A DNA stretch of 46,357 bases from UBA3792 sp964426415. Its GTDB lineage: Bacteria > Bacillota > Clostridia > Christensenellales > CAG-138. A program made the position numbers and the translations under genes. The notes under the pieces are model-generated. The model had not been told where the DNA came from, made no database searches, and saw nothing but the letters and a program-made list of their open reading frames with translations. The DNA lies in contig CAYRQM010000011.1 of the NCBI GenBank assembly GCA_964426415.1, positions 1 to 46,357 of the forward strand, written 5' to 3'. Positions 1 through 8,370 of this stretch are shown here, one piece after another; the stretch's first letter is position 1, and every line of letters begins with the position of its first letter.

Positions 1-70
1 CGCCGTTCCCAACGCCTTCTGCTCCTAATTCACCCGGAACAACTTGACACGGTCACGCGTTTTGACGTGG

Positions 71-99
71 TTGCATCTGTCGAACAGATATGATACAAT
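71..99 (+). promoter_or_regulatory. Putative promoter of the glycosyltransferase operon
   Basis: A -35-like TTGCAT (71-76) and a -10-like TACAAT (94-99) are 17 bp apart, about 35 bp before the first start codon of the operon. An alternative pairing, TTGACG (62-67) with TATGAT (89-94), has a poor 21-bp spacer. Nothing coding can be assigned in 1-133. Confidence 0.45.
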
Positions 100-133
100 A
101 TAGAATCGAATAGAGTGACGGGAGGATACACAC

Positions 134-2821
134 TTGCGCGTTTTGAAGCGATTGATTCCGCTGCTGCTGATTTGCCTGCTGCTGATCGGCGCATTGGGGT
201 GCGGAAAGAAGGGGGCTGCCATCGCGGAAGGCGGCACCACATTCGACTTCTCCAAGGTCGCCGCAAACGGGCTTCCCAGCGGGTGGACGATCACTTCCTA
301 CGAAAACCAATACACGGCGGAAACGGTTGACGGCGTGCTGATGCTTTCCAGCACGATTGCCGACGATTGCCGCTTGACCAAAGATTTTTCCGTCACGGGC
401 GGTACGCGCTATGTGTTCACCGCCGAGGTGCGCACCGAGGGCGTCAAGGACGGGCAGGGCGCTACGCTTTCCATCGACAATTACGGCTCGGACGGCTGCT
501 TCCTGTATTCGGAGTCGCTGTACGGCGACAACGACTGGACGACGGTTGTGCTGGCGTTTATCCCGGACGCATCGCAGGAATCGGTCAAGGTCGCCTTCCG
601 CATCGGCGGGTACAGCAGCGTCACCAGCGGCACGGCATGGTATCGCAACGGACGCTTGGTGCAGTCTGACACCGCGCCCGTCGATTTCCAAACCATGACG
701 GTATCCGCCACGGAGGACACCGCCACCGAAGACACCGGCACCACGGCAGATTACGAGAATCTCTTTTCGCTCATCTTCTGGCTGCTGATTGCCACCTTCC
801 TACTGCTGTTCGTATTCCTCTATCTGGGACGCAGCCAATTTGCAAAGAACGACCCCAAACGGTGGCAGCAGCTGCTTTGGTTTGTGGGCTTCCTCATCAT
901 CGGCGCAGTGCTGCGCTATCTGCTGTGCGCCAAGTACCAAGGGCACGACTACGACATCAACTGCTGGCGCGCATGGGGCTCCCGCATGAGCAGCGGCGGC
1001 ATGGCAAACTTCTATTCCGACTCCACGTTCTGCGACTATCCGCCGCTGTATATGTGGATTTTGGGGCTGGTTGACCGCACCGCAACCGCGCTGAGCGGCC
1101 ACCTGTCCACGACGGGTACGCTGTTTTTGTACATGGTTCCCGCGTTTATGGCGGATGTACTGTTGGGCGCCATCGTGCTGCTGTATGGCAGACGGCTAAA
1201 AGCATCCAACGGCATCTTGGTCGCGCTGTGCGGCTTCGTGATGCTCAACCCTGCGCTGCTGTTCCTTTCGGGCGCATGGGGGCAGATCGACTCCATCCTG
1301 ACGCTGTTGTTGGTGGTGTCGTTCCTCCTGCTCAACGAGAGCGACAAGCGCCCGTGGCTGCGCATCCTTTCGGGCGTGGTGTACGCGCTGGCAATTTTGC
1401 TCAAGTGGCAGGCGCTCATCTTTGGGCCCGTACTGGCGCTGGTGTTCCTTGTCACCTGCTTCGACGTCAAAAACAAGCAAGTCCGCACCCGTGCGCTTTT
1501 GATGACGGTGGCGGCGGTTGCGGCGGCGTTTGTGGTGCTGTGGATTGGCGCATGGTCGGCTTCGGGCTGGACGTTCGGCGCGGGGCTTTCCGCCTCGCCG
1601 CTTGCTTGGCTGTTCAAGCAATACCAAAGCGCCTCGACGGGCTATCCCAAGGCGTCCGTCGAAGCCTACAATTTCATGGCGCTGCTGGGCGGCAACTGGC
1701 AGCTGGTCTACGGCAACCTGTTCGGGTTCGCCACGGGCGACGCGGCAATCGCGGGCTTTGGCGATACGATCGGCGCTCTGATGACCGTGTTTTCCAAGGT
1801 TTCCGTGGTGATTGCGCTGCCGGTGCTTGCCTACGAAGCGTTCAAGTACAGCATCAAGGGCGTGACTATCTCTGCATCCGCACCCAAGCGCAAGCGCGGC
1901 GCGGAGCCGACGCCCACCGAATCCCACTACACCGACAAGCAGCCGCTCAAGATTTTCCTGCTGGCGTTTGGCGTTTGTCTGCTGCTGCATTTCATCTATG
2001 TGGGGCTGCCCAACTTCTCCGACAAGCTCCAAGGCTTGGGCGACTATCCGCTGTACGGATTCGTGCTGTGCGGGTTCTTGGCATGGGCGATCTCCTGCCG
2101 CATTAAGCGGGACAAAATCACCCAAGAATCCCTGTTCGACAGCACGCTGCTGCGCGGCGCTGCCGCCATCGGCGCACTGCTTGCAATCCTTTGCATCACC
2201 CTCGTTGCCCACGCCGCCACCATGTCGCAGATTGGGCAGGACACGGGCCGCACCTATTTGCAGGACGGCGTCGAGGTCACGCGCTATTACGGCGGGCTTT
2301 CCTATGAGGGCTTTGGCGTCCTCATGATCGGGGTGGGCATCGTGCTGACCGTTTGGCAATGCCTGCTGTACCGCAAGAACCACGTCAAAGCAAAGGTGCC
2401 GCTGCTCCAAAACAAGGGGTTGGTGTTCCAGCTTGCGGCGTTCTTCATCGTGTGGCTGTTCACCTTCGGACACTATATGCACGAGCGCTACATCGTGCCC
2501 GCGCTGGTGCTGCTGGTGTTCGCCTACCTCTTCGACCACGACAAGCACAAGCTGTTTACGGCGTGCGGGCTCACCGCCACCGTGTTCTTCAACGAGATGA
2601 TGGCGCAATACGTCGTCTCTAAGCCTGCCGACACCTTCATTCGCGGCGGCACGATGCACAACGAGCTGTTGGCGCTGGGCGCCATGCTGACCGTCGCGCT
2701 CTGTATGTACTACGCGGCGAGCAGCATGCTGTTCGCTTGGCGTTCCGTTCCCAAAGCCCAAACGGCAAAGAGTGACACGCCTGCCGTTCGTCAGTCCAAA
2801 CAAGGAGGCCGTGCCAAATGA
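134..2821 (+). CDS. Polytopic GT-C type glycosyltransferase with N-terminal extracytoplasmic domain
   Basis: Start TTG follows GGAGGA (121-126) at good spacing. The 895-residue product begins with a lipoprotein-like signal (hydrophobic stretch then ALGCGKKG, Cys at about residue 23), followed by a roughly 180-residue soluble, beta-rich domain that resembles a carbohydrate-binding sandwich. A transmembrane core of about 12 helices starts near residue 212. The first large loop carries GHDYDINCWRAWG (Asp272, Asp274) and then CDYPPLYMWIL, the acidic-loop arrangement of GT-C enzymes that use polyprenyl-phosphate sugars (GT39/GT87-like). A late HYMHERY motif near residue 780 is also typical of these families. 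It overlaps the next gene by ATGA, so translation is probably coupled. Inferred role: transfer of a sugar to a surface polymer or protein outside the membrane. Donor and acceptor cannot be read from sequence. The lipoprotein-type N-terminus on a polytopic enzyme is odd. Confidence 0.8.
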   Translation: MRVLKRLIPLLLICLLLIGALGCGKKGAAIAEGGTTFDFSKVAANGLPSGWTITSYENQYTAETVDGVLMLSSTIADDCRLTKDFSVTGGTRYVFTAEVRTEGVKDGQGATLSIDNYGSDGCFLYSESLYGDNDWTTVVLAFIPDASQESVKVAFRIGGYSSVTSGTAWYRNGRLVQSDTAPVDFQTMTVSATEDTATEDTGTTADYENLFSLIFWLLIATFLLLFVFLYLGRSQFAKNDPKRWQQLLWFVGFLIIGAVLRYLLCAKYQGHDYDINCWRAWGSRMSSGGMANFYSDSTFCDYPPLYMWILGLVDRTATALSGHLSTTGTLFLYMVPAFMADVLLGAIVLLYGRRLKASNGILVALCGFVMLNPALLFLSGAWGQIDSILTLLLVVSFLLLNESDKRPWLRILSGVVYALAILLKWQALIFGPVLALVFLVTCFDVKNKQVRTRALLMTVAAVAAAFVVLWIGAWSASGWTFGAGLSASPLAWLFKQYQSASTGYPKASVEAYNFMALLGGNWQLVYGNLFGFATGDAAIAGFGDTIGALMTVFSKVSVVIALPVLAYEAFKYSIKGVTISASAPKRKRGAEPTPTESHYTDKQPLKIFLLAFGVCLLLHFIYVGLPNFSDKLQGLGDYPLYGFVLCGFLAWAISCRIKRDKITQESLFDSTLLRGAAAIGALLAILCITLVAHAATMSQIGQDTGRTYLQDGVEVTRYYGGLSYEGFGVLMIGVGIVLTVWQCLLYRKNHVKAKVPLLQNKGLVFQLAAFFIVWLFTFGHYMHERYIVPALVLLVFAYLFDHDKHKLFTACGLTATVFFNEMMAQYVVSKPADTFIRGGTMHNELLALGAMLTVALCMYYAASSMLFAWRSVPKAQTAKSDTPAVRQSKQGGRAK

Positions 2822-5022
2822 GCAAGCAGACCGGTTCAAATCCAAAATATGTGCGTGTAGGCAAGTCGCTTCTCGTTGGGGAGCGCACGCTGCGCGAGCA
2901 GTTCACCATGGAATCGGGGCGGCGGCTCAATCGGTTCGACTACGTCGTGCTGCTGGCGCTTTTGGTGCTGTATTCCCTGTTTGCATTCACCAATTTGGGT
3001 TCGCTCAATTTTCCCACCACCGTTTGGACGGCACACGCCGCCGACGAAAACCGCATTCTCATCGTCACCTTTGGGCAGGACGTCACGCTGTCCAAGGTGC
3101 GGTTGAACGGCAACATCGCAAACGGCACCATGGACGTTTTCGACGACAGCGCCATCGACGAGGAGGGGCGGGTCGATCTCGAATCGCCGCTGTTCACCTA
3201 CGAACAGGAATACGGCAATATGTTCCGCTGGAAGGATCAATCCGTTTCCACAACCACCCATCTCTTGGTGTTCTATTGCAAGAGCGGCACGATCTCGTTC
3301 AACGAGCTGGCGTTCTACGACGCTTCGGACAATCAGCTTGCGGCGGAGGTTTACGAGCCGACGGGTTCGCAAGCGTGCGCGCTGGACGAACAAGGCACCG
3401 TCCCCGAAACGCCGTGCTACTTGGACGGTATGTATTTCGACGAAATCTACCACGGCCGCACCGCCTACGAAATCATCAACAACGACAATCTCAAGGCTGC
3501 GGGCGGCGACGTGCAGGCGGACGGCTACTCCATCTATGAGTGGACGCACCCGACGCTTGGCAAGCTGTTCATTGCACTGGGCATTCGCATCTTTGGCATG
3601 ACGCCGTTCGGCTGGCGGTTTGCGGGCGCGTTCTTTGGCGTGCTCATCCTTGCGGTGCTGTTCGTATACGGCAAACGGTTTTTCAAGCGCACGAGCTTCG
3701 CGCTGCTGACGGCGGCGCTGTTCACGTTCGACACCATGCATTTTGCGCAAACGCGCATCGCCACCATCGACGTGTACGCGTGCTTCTTCACGCTGCTCAT
3801 GTTCCTGTTCCTGTACGACTACATGGTCGCGCTGTTTACGGGCAAGAAGCTTTGGCAGCGCTTGCTGCCGTTGGGGCTTTGCGGGCTGTCGTTCGGGCTT
3901 GGCATCTCCAGCAAATGGACGTGCCTGTATTCGGGCGTCGGGCTTGCGGTGCTGTTTTTCGGCGCATGGATTGCACGTCTTGTGCTCTGGATCAAAGACC
4001 GCGTCCAAAAGACCAACGACGGCGACCGTCCCATCGTGCCCTTCAATTTCCTGATGCTGCTGCCGATTGCGGTGCTGTTCGGGGTGGCAGGTCTGTTTGC
4101 CGTCGCCAAGAAGGGCGTCTTCTCGTCGGGCGTGTTGGCAGACTGGTTCGATTACAAATGGTACGAGCTGTTCGACGTGCAGCACGGCGAGGTCAAGGCA
4201 ATTTGGATCGTGCTGATTGCACTGTCGGTGCTGGCGCTGGCGTCCGACATTGCGCTGCGCATTTGGGTGAAGCGTTCGCCCAAGCGCGAGCAGATTGACA
4301 TGGGGCTGAACGACCAGTTCGCCACGCTGTTCTACTGCTGCTGCTTCTTCTTGGCGGTTCCGTTCTTCCTCTATTACGGCACCAACTACTGCTACTATCT
4401 CAAAGAAGGCTATGTGGGGCTCCACGCAAACGGCACGCCCATCACCTTCTCCGAACGATTGGGCTGCCTGTGGAACAAGCAAATCTCCATGTACAACTAC
4501 CACAAGAACCTGACGGCGACCCACCAGTGCCAGTCCACTTGGTATCAGTGGCCGTTGGCACAAAAATCCGTTTGGTTCTATTCGGGGGCAGCGCCATCAG
4601 GGTTCCTTTCTCACATCGTCAGCACGGGCAATCCGGCGCTGTTCTACACCACGGCAGTGGGCGCCGTCTGTATGCTGGGCTATTGGTTCCGTGAACGCAA
4701 GCTGCCCATCGAGAATGCCGTCATCTTTGTCGCCATCCTGTCGGGGCTTTTGCCGTGGGCGCTGGTGACGCGCTGCGTGTTCCAATATCACTACTTCTCC
4801 ACCATTCCCTACATGCTCTTGGCGACGGTCATGCTGCTGTATCTGTTGGAGCAGCGCTACCCCAAGCTCTACCCGCTCAAATGGGTGTGGCTGGGCGTAG
4901 TCGTGCTGGTGTTCTTGTTCATGTATCCTGCGGCGTCCGGCTTGCCCTGCACCACAGGTTGGGCAAAATTTATCGAGAACTACATCGCGGTGTTCGGAAA
5001 GGTCTATTATGCAGGCGTCTGA
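2818..5022 (+). CDS. PMT-family (GT39) glycosyltransferase with inserted ectodomain
   Basis: The 734-residue polytopic protein starts inside the stop of the preceding gene (ATGA). A first membrane helix (about residues 41-60) is followed by about 140 soluble residues that look like a discoidin/galactose-binding sandwich. Then comes the PMT-type catalytic loop, YFDEIYHGRTAYE (Asp208, Glu209) and EWTHPTLGKLFIALG, which matches the DE...HPPLGK signature of protein O-mannosyltransferases. The rest is alternating helices and a C-terminal PMT_4TMC-like region ending in Y-H-Y-F-S-containing helices. Family knowledge: PMT enzymes transfer mannose from polyprenyl-phosphate-mannose to Ser/Thr on the outer face of the membrane. 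Its partners are the upstream GT-C enzyme and the downstream GtrA-like protein. Mannosyl donor specificity is inference; another hexose is possible. Confidence 0.85.
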   Translation: MSKQTGSNPKYVRVGKSLLVGERTLREQFTMESGRRLNRFDYVVLLALLVLYSLFAFTNLGSLNFPTTVWTAHAADENRILIVTFGQDVTLSKVRLNGNIANGTMDVFDDSAIDEEGRVDLESPLFTYEQEYGNMFRWKDQSVSTTTHLLVFYCKSGTISFNELAFYDASDNQLAAEVYEPTGSQACALDEQGTVPETPCYLDGMYFDEIYHGRTAYEIINNDNLKAAGGDVQADGYSIYEWTHPTLGKLFIALGIRIFGMTPFGWRFAGAFFGVLILAVLFVYGKRFFKRTSFALLTAALFTFDTMHFAQTRIATIDVYACFFTLLMFLFLYDYMVALFTGKKLWQRLLPLGLCGLSFGLGISSKWTCLYSGVGLAVLFFGAWIARLVLWIKDRVQKTNDGDRPIVPFNFLMLLPIAVLFGVAGLFAVAKKGVFSSGVLADWFDYKWYELFDVQHGEVKAIWIVLIALSVLALASDIALRIWVKRSPKREQIDMGLNDQFATLFYCCCFFLAVPFFLYYGTNYCYYLKEGYVGLHANGTPITFSERLGCLWNKQISMYNYHKNLTATHQCQSTWYQWPLAQKSVWFYSGAAPSGFLSHIVSTGNPALFYTTAVGAVCMLGYWFRERKLPIENAVIFVAILSGLLPWALVTRCVFQYHYFSTIPYMLLATVMLLYLLEQRYPKLYPLKWVWLGVVVLVFLFMYPAASGLPCTTGWAKFIENYIAVFGKVYYAGV

Positions 5023-5515
5023 GAAGAAGCGCACCTTTGGGCAGCTGGTCAAGTTCGTCTTGGTGGGCGGCAGCAACACGCTGGTGGACATGATCGTCCA
5101 TACCGTCCTCAATATCGTGGGCGTCCCGATTTACTTGGCAAAGTGCATCGGCTATCTCTGCGGCATTGTCAACAGCTACTTTCTCAACAGCGGCTGGACA
5201 TTCAAAAAAGAGCGCAAGCGCGACGCCCGCGAAATCATCCTGTTCCTTGTGGTCAACGCGGTCACGCTGGGGCTGTCCCTCGGCATGATTGCGCTGTTCA
5301 AAAATGTGCTTGGCTGGGACGCTTGGTGGAATGCGCTGGTGGGACAAGGCTTCCTTGGCAAGGTCGTCGACGGGGAACGGTTCTGTTCCCTTTGCGCCAC
5401 AGTCATCGCGCTTCCCATCAACTTTGTGCTGAATAAGCTGTTCGTGTTCCGCGGCGGCAGCACGCCGCCCGACGCGGCGTCCGCTTCCGACGAGGCGACC
5501 GACGAAAAGGAGTAA
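5009..5515 (+). CDS. GtrA-family membrane protein
   Basis: 168 residues with four predicted membrane helices and the GtrA signature near the N-terminus (KFVLVGGSNTLVDM, then GYLCGIVNSYFLNSGWTFKK). It overlaps the end of the PMT-like gene by 14 bp. GtrA-like proteins are thought to help move or hold polyprenyl-phosphate-linked sugars across the membrane so that GT-C enzymes can use them outside. Position as third gene of an operon with two GT-C enzymes supports that role. The C-terminus is a short polar tail rich in Asp/Glu/Ala. Exact activity of the family is not settled, so 'flippase' would be inference. Confidence 0.85.
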   Translation: MQASEKKRTFGQLVKFVLVGGSNTLVDMIVHTVLNIVGVPIYLAKCIGYLCGIVNSYFLNSGWTFKKERKRDAREIILFLVVNAVTLGLSLGMIALFKNVLGWDAWWNALVGQGFLGKVVDGERFCSLCATVIALPINFVLNKLFVFRGGSTPPDAASASDEATDEKE

Positions 5516-5518
5516 TCC

Positions 5519-7042
5519 ATGCTGGCAAAGGTGCGAAGCTACGGGCTGACGGGGCTGCTGGGGCAAGCCGTCACGGTGGAAACGGACATCATGGAGGGGC
5601 TGCCCGCCTATGAAACGGTGGGGCTGCCCGACGCAGCGGTCAAAGAGTCGCGGGAACGTGTCCGATCCGCGGTGCGCCATGCCGGATTTTCCTATCCCAC
5701 CGCCCACATCACGGTCAACTTGGCACCTGCCGACCTCAAAAAAGAGGGCACGGTGTACGACCTGCCCATTGCGCTGTCCATTTTGGTGGCAAGCGGCGCA
5801 TTAAAGACCATCGACCCGTCCGCCATCGTGCTGGGCGAATTGGCGTTGGATGGCACGGTGCGCCCGATTGCGGGCGTGCTGCCCATGCTCATCGATGCGT
5901 ATGCAAAGGGCTTCACCACCTTTTATGTCCCGCAGGAGAACGCGGCGGAGGCGTCCTACATCCAAGGCGCCACGGTCTATCCCGTGCCGCATCTCAAGGC
6001 ACTCGCGCTGCATCTGCGCGGCGACGCGCCCATCGCGCCGCATCCGACCCAAGTTTTTTCCAACGCCGATTGCCGCTGTGCGGTCGATTTTTCCGATATT
6101 CGCGGACAGACGGCGGCGAAGCGCGCCGCAGAAATTGCCGTCGCGGGCAATCACAACATCCTGCTGTGCGGCACGCCCGGTTCGGGCAAGACGATGCTCG
6201 CACGCGCCATCCCGTCCATTCTGCCCGAAATGACCTTTCAAGAGGCGTTGGAGGTCACCAAAATCCATTCCATCACGGGCGCGCTGAAGGGCACGGAAGG
6301 GCTCATCACCGAGCGTCCGTTCCGTGCGCCCCATCACGGCGCCAGCGCCAGCGCGCTGGTGGGCGGCGGCACAAAAGCCAATCCGGGCGAAATTTCCTTG
6401 GCGCACAACGGCGTTTTGTTCTTGGACGAGTTTCCCGAATTTCACCGCGACGTATTGGAAGCGCTGCGCCAACCGCTGGAGGACGGCGAAGTGACCGTGT
6501 CGCGTGCGGCGGTGACGGCGACGTACCCTGCCCGCTTTATGCTGGTGGCGGCAATGAACCCGTGTCCCTGCGGCAACCGTGGTTCGCGCACCAAGCCGTG
6601 CGTGTGCAGTCCCGCCCAAATCAAGCGCTATGCCAACCGCATCAGCGGGCCGCTGCTGGATCGCATCGATCTGCACATCGAAATGACCGAGGTCGGCTAC
6701 ACCGAAATCACCGATCGGCGCGGCGCCGAACCTTCCGCCGCCGTGCGCGCCCGCGTCACCCGTGCGCGGGAGCTGCAGCGCGTGCGCTTTTTGCAGGACG
6801 GCATCCGCACCAACGCGCAAATGGACGGCAAGCTGCTGCGCAAGTACTGCACGCCCACGGGCGAAGCGGAGCAAATGCTGAAGAGCGCGTTCACCAAGCT
6901 GCGCCTTTCCGCACGCGCCTACCAACGGGTGCTCAAGGTCGCCCGCACCATTGCCGATTTGGAAGGCGCCGAGCAGGTGCAGCTTGCCCATTACGCCGAG
7001 GCAATCCAATATCGCAGCATGGAGCTGCTGTCCGAGCTTTAA
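5519..7042 (+). CDS. yifB: YifB/ComM-family Mg-chelatase-like AAA+ ATPase
   Basis: 507 residues, the usual family length. The N-terminal part (about 1-170) is the ChlI/Lon-S5-like domain (MLAKVRSYGLTGLLGQAVTV...). The AAA+ core has Walker A GTPGSGKT (218-225) and Walker B VLFLDE (299-304), followed by a Cys-rich segment NPCPCGNRGS...CVCS and a C-terminal Mg-chelatase domain ending in an arginine-rich helical part. ComM, the characterised proteobacterial homolog, is a hexameric helicase for branch migration during natural transformation. The gene starts 4 bp after the GtrA-like stop and lies just before dprA, another recombination gene, which is the normal Firmicutes order. A terminator follows. 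Confidence 0.93.
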   Translation: MLAKVRSYGLTGLLGQAVTVETDIMEGLPAYETVGLPDAAVKESRERVRSAVRHAGFSYPTAHITVNLAPADLKKEGTVYDLPIALSILVASGALKTIDPSAIVLGELALDGTVRPIAGVLPMLIDAYAKGFTTFYVPQENAAEASYIQGATVYPVPHLKALALHLRGDAPIAPHPTQVFSNADCRCAVDFSDIRGQTAAKRAAEIAVAGNHNILLCGTPGSGKTMLARAIPSILPEMTFQEALEVTKIHSITGALKGTEGLITERPFRAPHHGASASALVGGGTKANPGEISLAHNGVLFLDEFPEFHRDVLEALRQPLEDGEVTVSRAAVTATYPARFMLVAAMNPCPCGNRGSRTKPCVCSPAQIKRYANRISGPLLDRIDLHIEMTEVGYTEITDRRGAEPSAAVRARVTRARELQRVRFLQDGIRTNAQMDGKLLRKYCTPTGEAEQMLKSAFTKLRLSARAYQRVLKVARTIADLEGAEQVQLAHYAEAIQYRSMELLSEL

Positions 7043-7054
7043 CGGTTTCACGGC

Positions 7055-7080
7055 AAAGCAGCCTTTGCGGGCTGTTTTTT
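7055..7080 (+). terminator. Rho-independent terminator after yifB
   Basis: Stem CAGCC (59-63)/GGCTG (70-74) with a 6-base loop, extendable by A-U pairs, then a run of six Ts. It lies 13 bp after the yifB stop. Confidence 0.8.
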
Positions 7081-7090
7081 CGTAAAGAAA

Positions 7091-7170
7091 TTGCAATCTG
7101 TTTTCAACCATGTTACAATCCGTCCAAAAGCATGGGTTGCATTTCGAAAAAGACTATGTTATCCTATACT
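7091..7170 (+). promoter_or_regulatory. Two possible promoters for dprA-topA
   Basis: TTGCAA (7091-7096) with TACAAT (7114-7119), spacer 17; and TTGCAT (7137-7142) with TATCCT (7160-7165), spacer 17, beside TATACT (7165-7170). Both follow the yifB terminator and precede dprA. Confidence 0.5.
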
Positions 7171-7216
7171 CTATCATCGGGAAATGTGCGAATAAATAGG
7201 AAGAAAAGGGAACGGC

Positions 7217-8356
7217 ATGGACGAGACGACACGACAATGGCTGTGGCTGAACTATGCGACCAACCACCATCCGCGGATGTTCTACGAGCTGCTGTTCCGC
7301 TTTGACGACATTTCCGAAGCCTTCGAAGCGGCGCTGCACGGCGAGGCGGATGCGTTTTCCGACGTGAAGGGGCTGGACGTAAAGCGGCTTTTGGACGCGG
7401 CGCAGCCGTCGTTTTTGGATCGCTATGTGGGCTGGATCGAGCGAAACAACGTGCAGGTCTGCACGGCGGAATCGCCCGAATATCCCACGCTGCTGCTGGA
7501 GCTGGAGCCTGCGCCGTCGCTGCTGTTCTATCGCGGCACGCTGCAGGCGGACAGTCGGCTTCCCATCGCGGTGGTGGGTTCGCGGGTCTGTTCCGAGTAT
7601 GGCAAAAGCGCGGCAAGGCGCTTGGGGCAAGGCTTTTCCGAGCAGGGCGCCACGGTCGTCACGGGGCTTGCGGCAGGCGTGGACAGCTTTGCGGCGTGGG
7701 GCGCGCTTGCGGCAAAGGACAATGCGTTTCCCGTCGTGGGGGTCATCGGCTGCGGCATCGACCAAGTGTACCCAAGCGGCAACGGCAAGCTCTACGACGC
7801 GGTGGCAGAGCGCGGCGCGGTCGTGTCCGAGTTTCTGCCCAAAACGCCGCCCATGAAGCAAAATTTTCCCATGCGCAACCGCATCATCAGCGGGATGTCG
7901 CGGGGCGTAGTGGTGGTCGAGGCGATGGAGCACAGCGGCACCGCCATCACGGTAGACTGTGCGCAGCGGCAGGGCCGCGAGGTGTACGCCGTGCCGGGGC
8001 GCATCACCGACCCGCTTTCGGTGGGTACGAACCGCCTCATTTTGGAACGGATGGCAAAGCCCATCACCTGCGCCAACGACGTCATCAACGACTTGACGGG
8101 TTCGGCGCTCGCGTCCACGCTGAATCCAAACGCCAAAACCGTCGCGTTTGCGTCGCTGGATGAACGCACGCGCAACGTGTACATGGCGCTTTTGCGGGGC
8201 GAACGCAATGCCGACGAGCTGATTGAGCTGGTGCAGTGCAGCGCATCCGAGCTGAACGCAACCCTGACGTCCATGCAGTTTGCCGAGCTGATTACGCAGT
8301 CGCCCGGACGCATCTACACGCTGGACACGGAGCATACAACCGTAACATTCGACTAA
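7217..8356 (+). CDS. dprA: DNA-processing protein DprA
   Basis: 379 residues. An N-terminal SAM-like region is followed by the Rossmann-type DprA core: VVGSR, then VVTGLAAGVDSFAAWGAL and VIGCGIDQVYPSGN, then NRIISGMSRGVVVVEA and SGTAITVDCAQRQGREVYAVPG. The last 60 residues form a winged-helix domain (DprA_WH). DprA loads RecA onto incoming single-stranded DNA and protects it during transformation. It may also act in general recombination in organisms not known to be competent. It starts after AAGGG with fair spacing, and is followed at 14 bp by topA on the same strand. Confidence 0.95.
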   Translation: MDETTRQWLWLNYATNHHPRMFYELLFRFDDISEAFEAALHGEADAFSDVKGLDVKRLLDAAQPSFLDRYVGWIERNNVQVCTAESPEYPTLLLELEPAPSLLFYRGTLQADSRLPIAVVGSRVCSEYGKSAARRLGQGFSEQGATVVTGLAAGVDSFAAWGALAAKDNAFPVVGVIGCGIDQVYPSGNGKLYDAVAERGAVVSEFLPKTPPMKQNFPMRNRIISGMSRGVVVVEAMEHSGTAITVDCAQRQGREVYAVPGRITDPLSVGTNRLILERMAKPITCANDVINDLTGSALASTLNPNAKTVAFASLDERTRNVYMALLRGERNADELIELVQCSASELNATLTSMQFAELITQSPGRIYTLDTEHTTVTFD

Positions 8357-8370
8357 AGGAGAAACAGACA

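Noticed and set aside
1196..2845. 549-codon open frame on the minus strand (and similar ones at 2836-4563, 10889-12013, 16341-17681)
   Set aside because: They lie opposite well-supported genes, have compositionally biased Gln/Arg/His/Ala-rich translations, no ribosome site and no family motif. GC-rich codon usage leaves antisense frames open.
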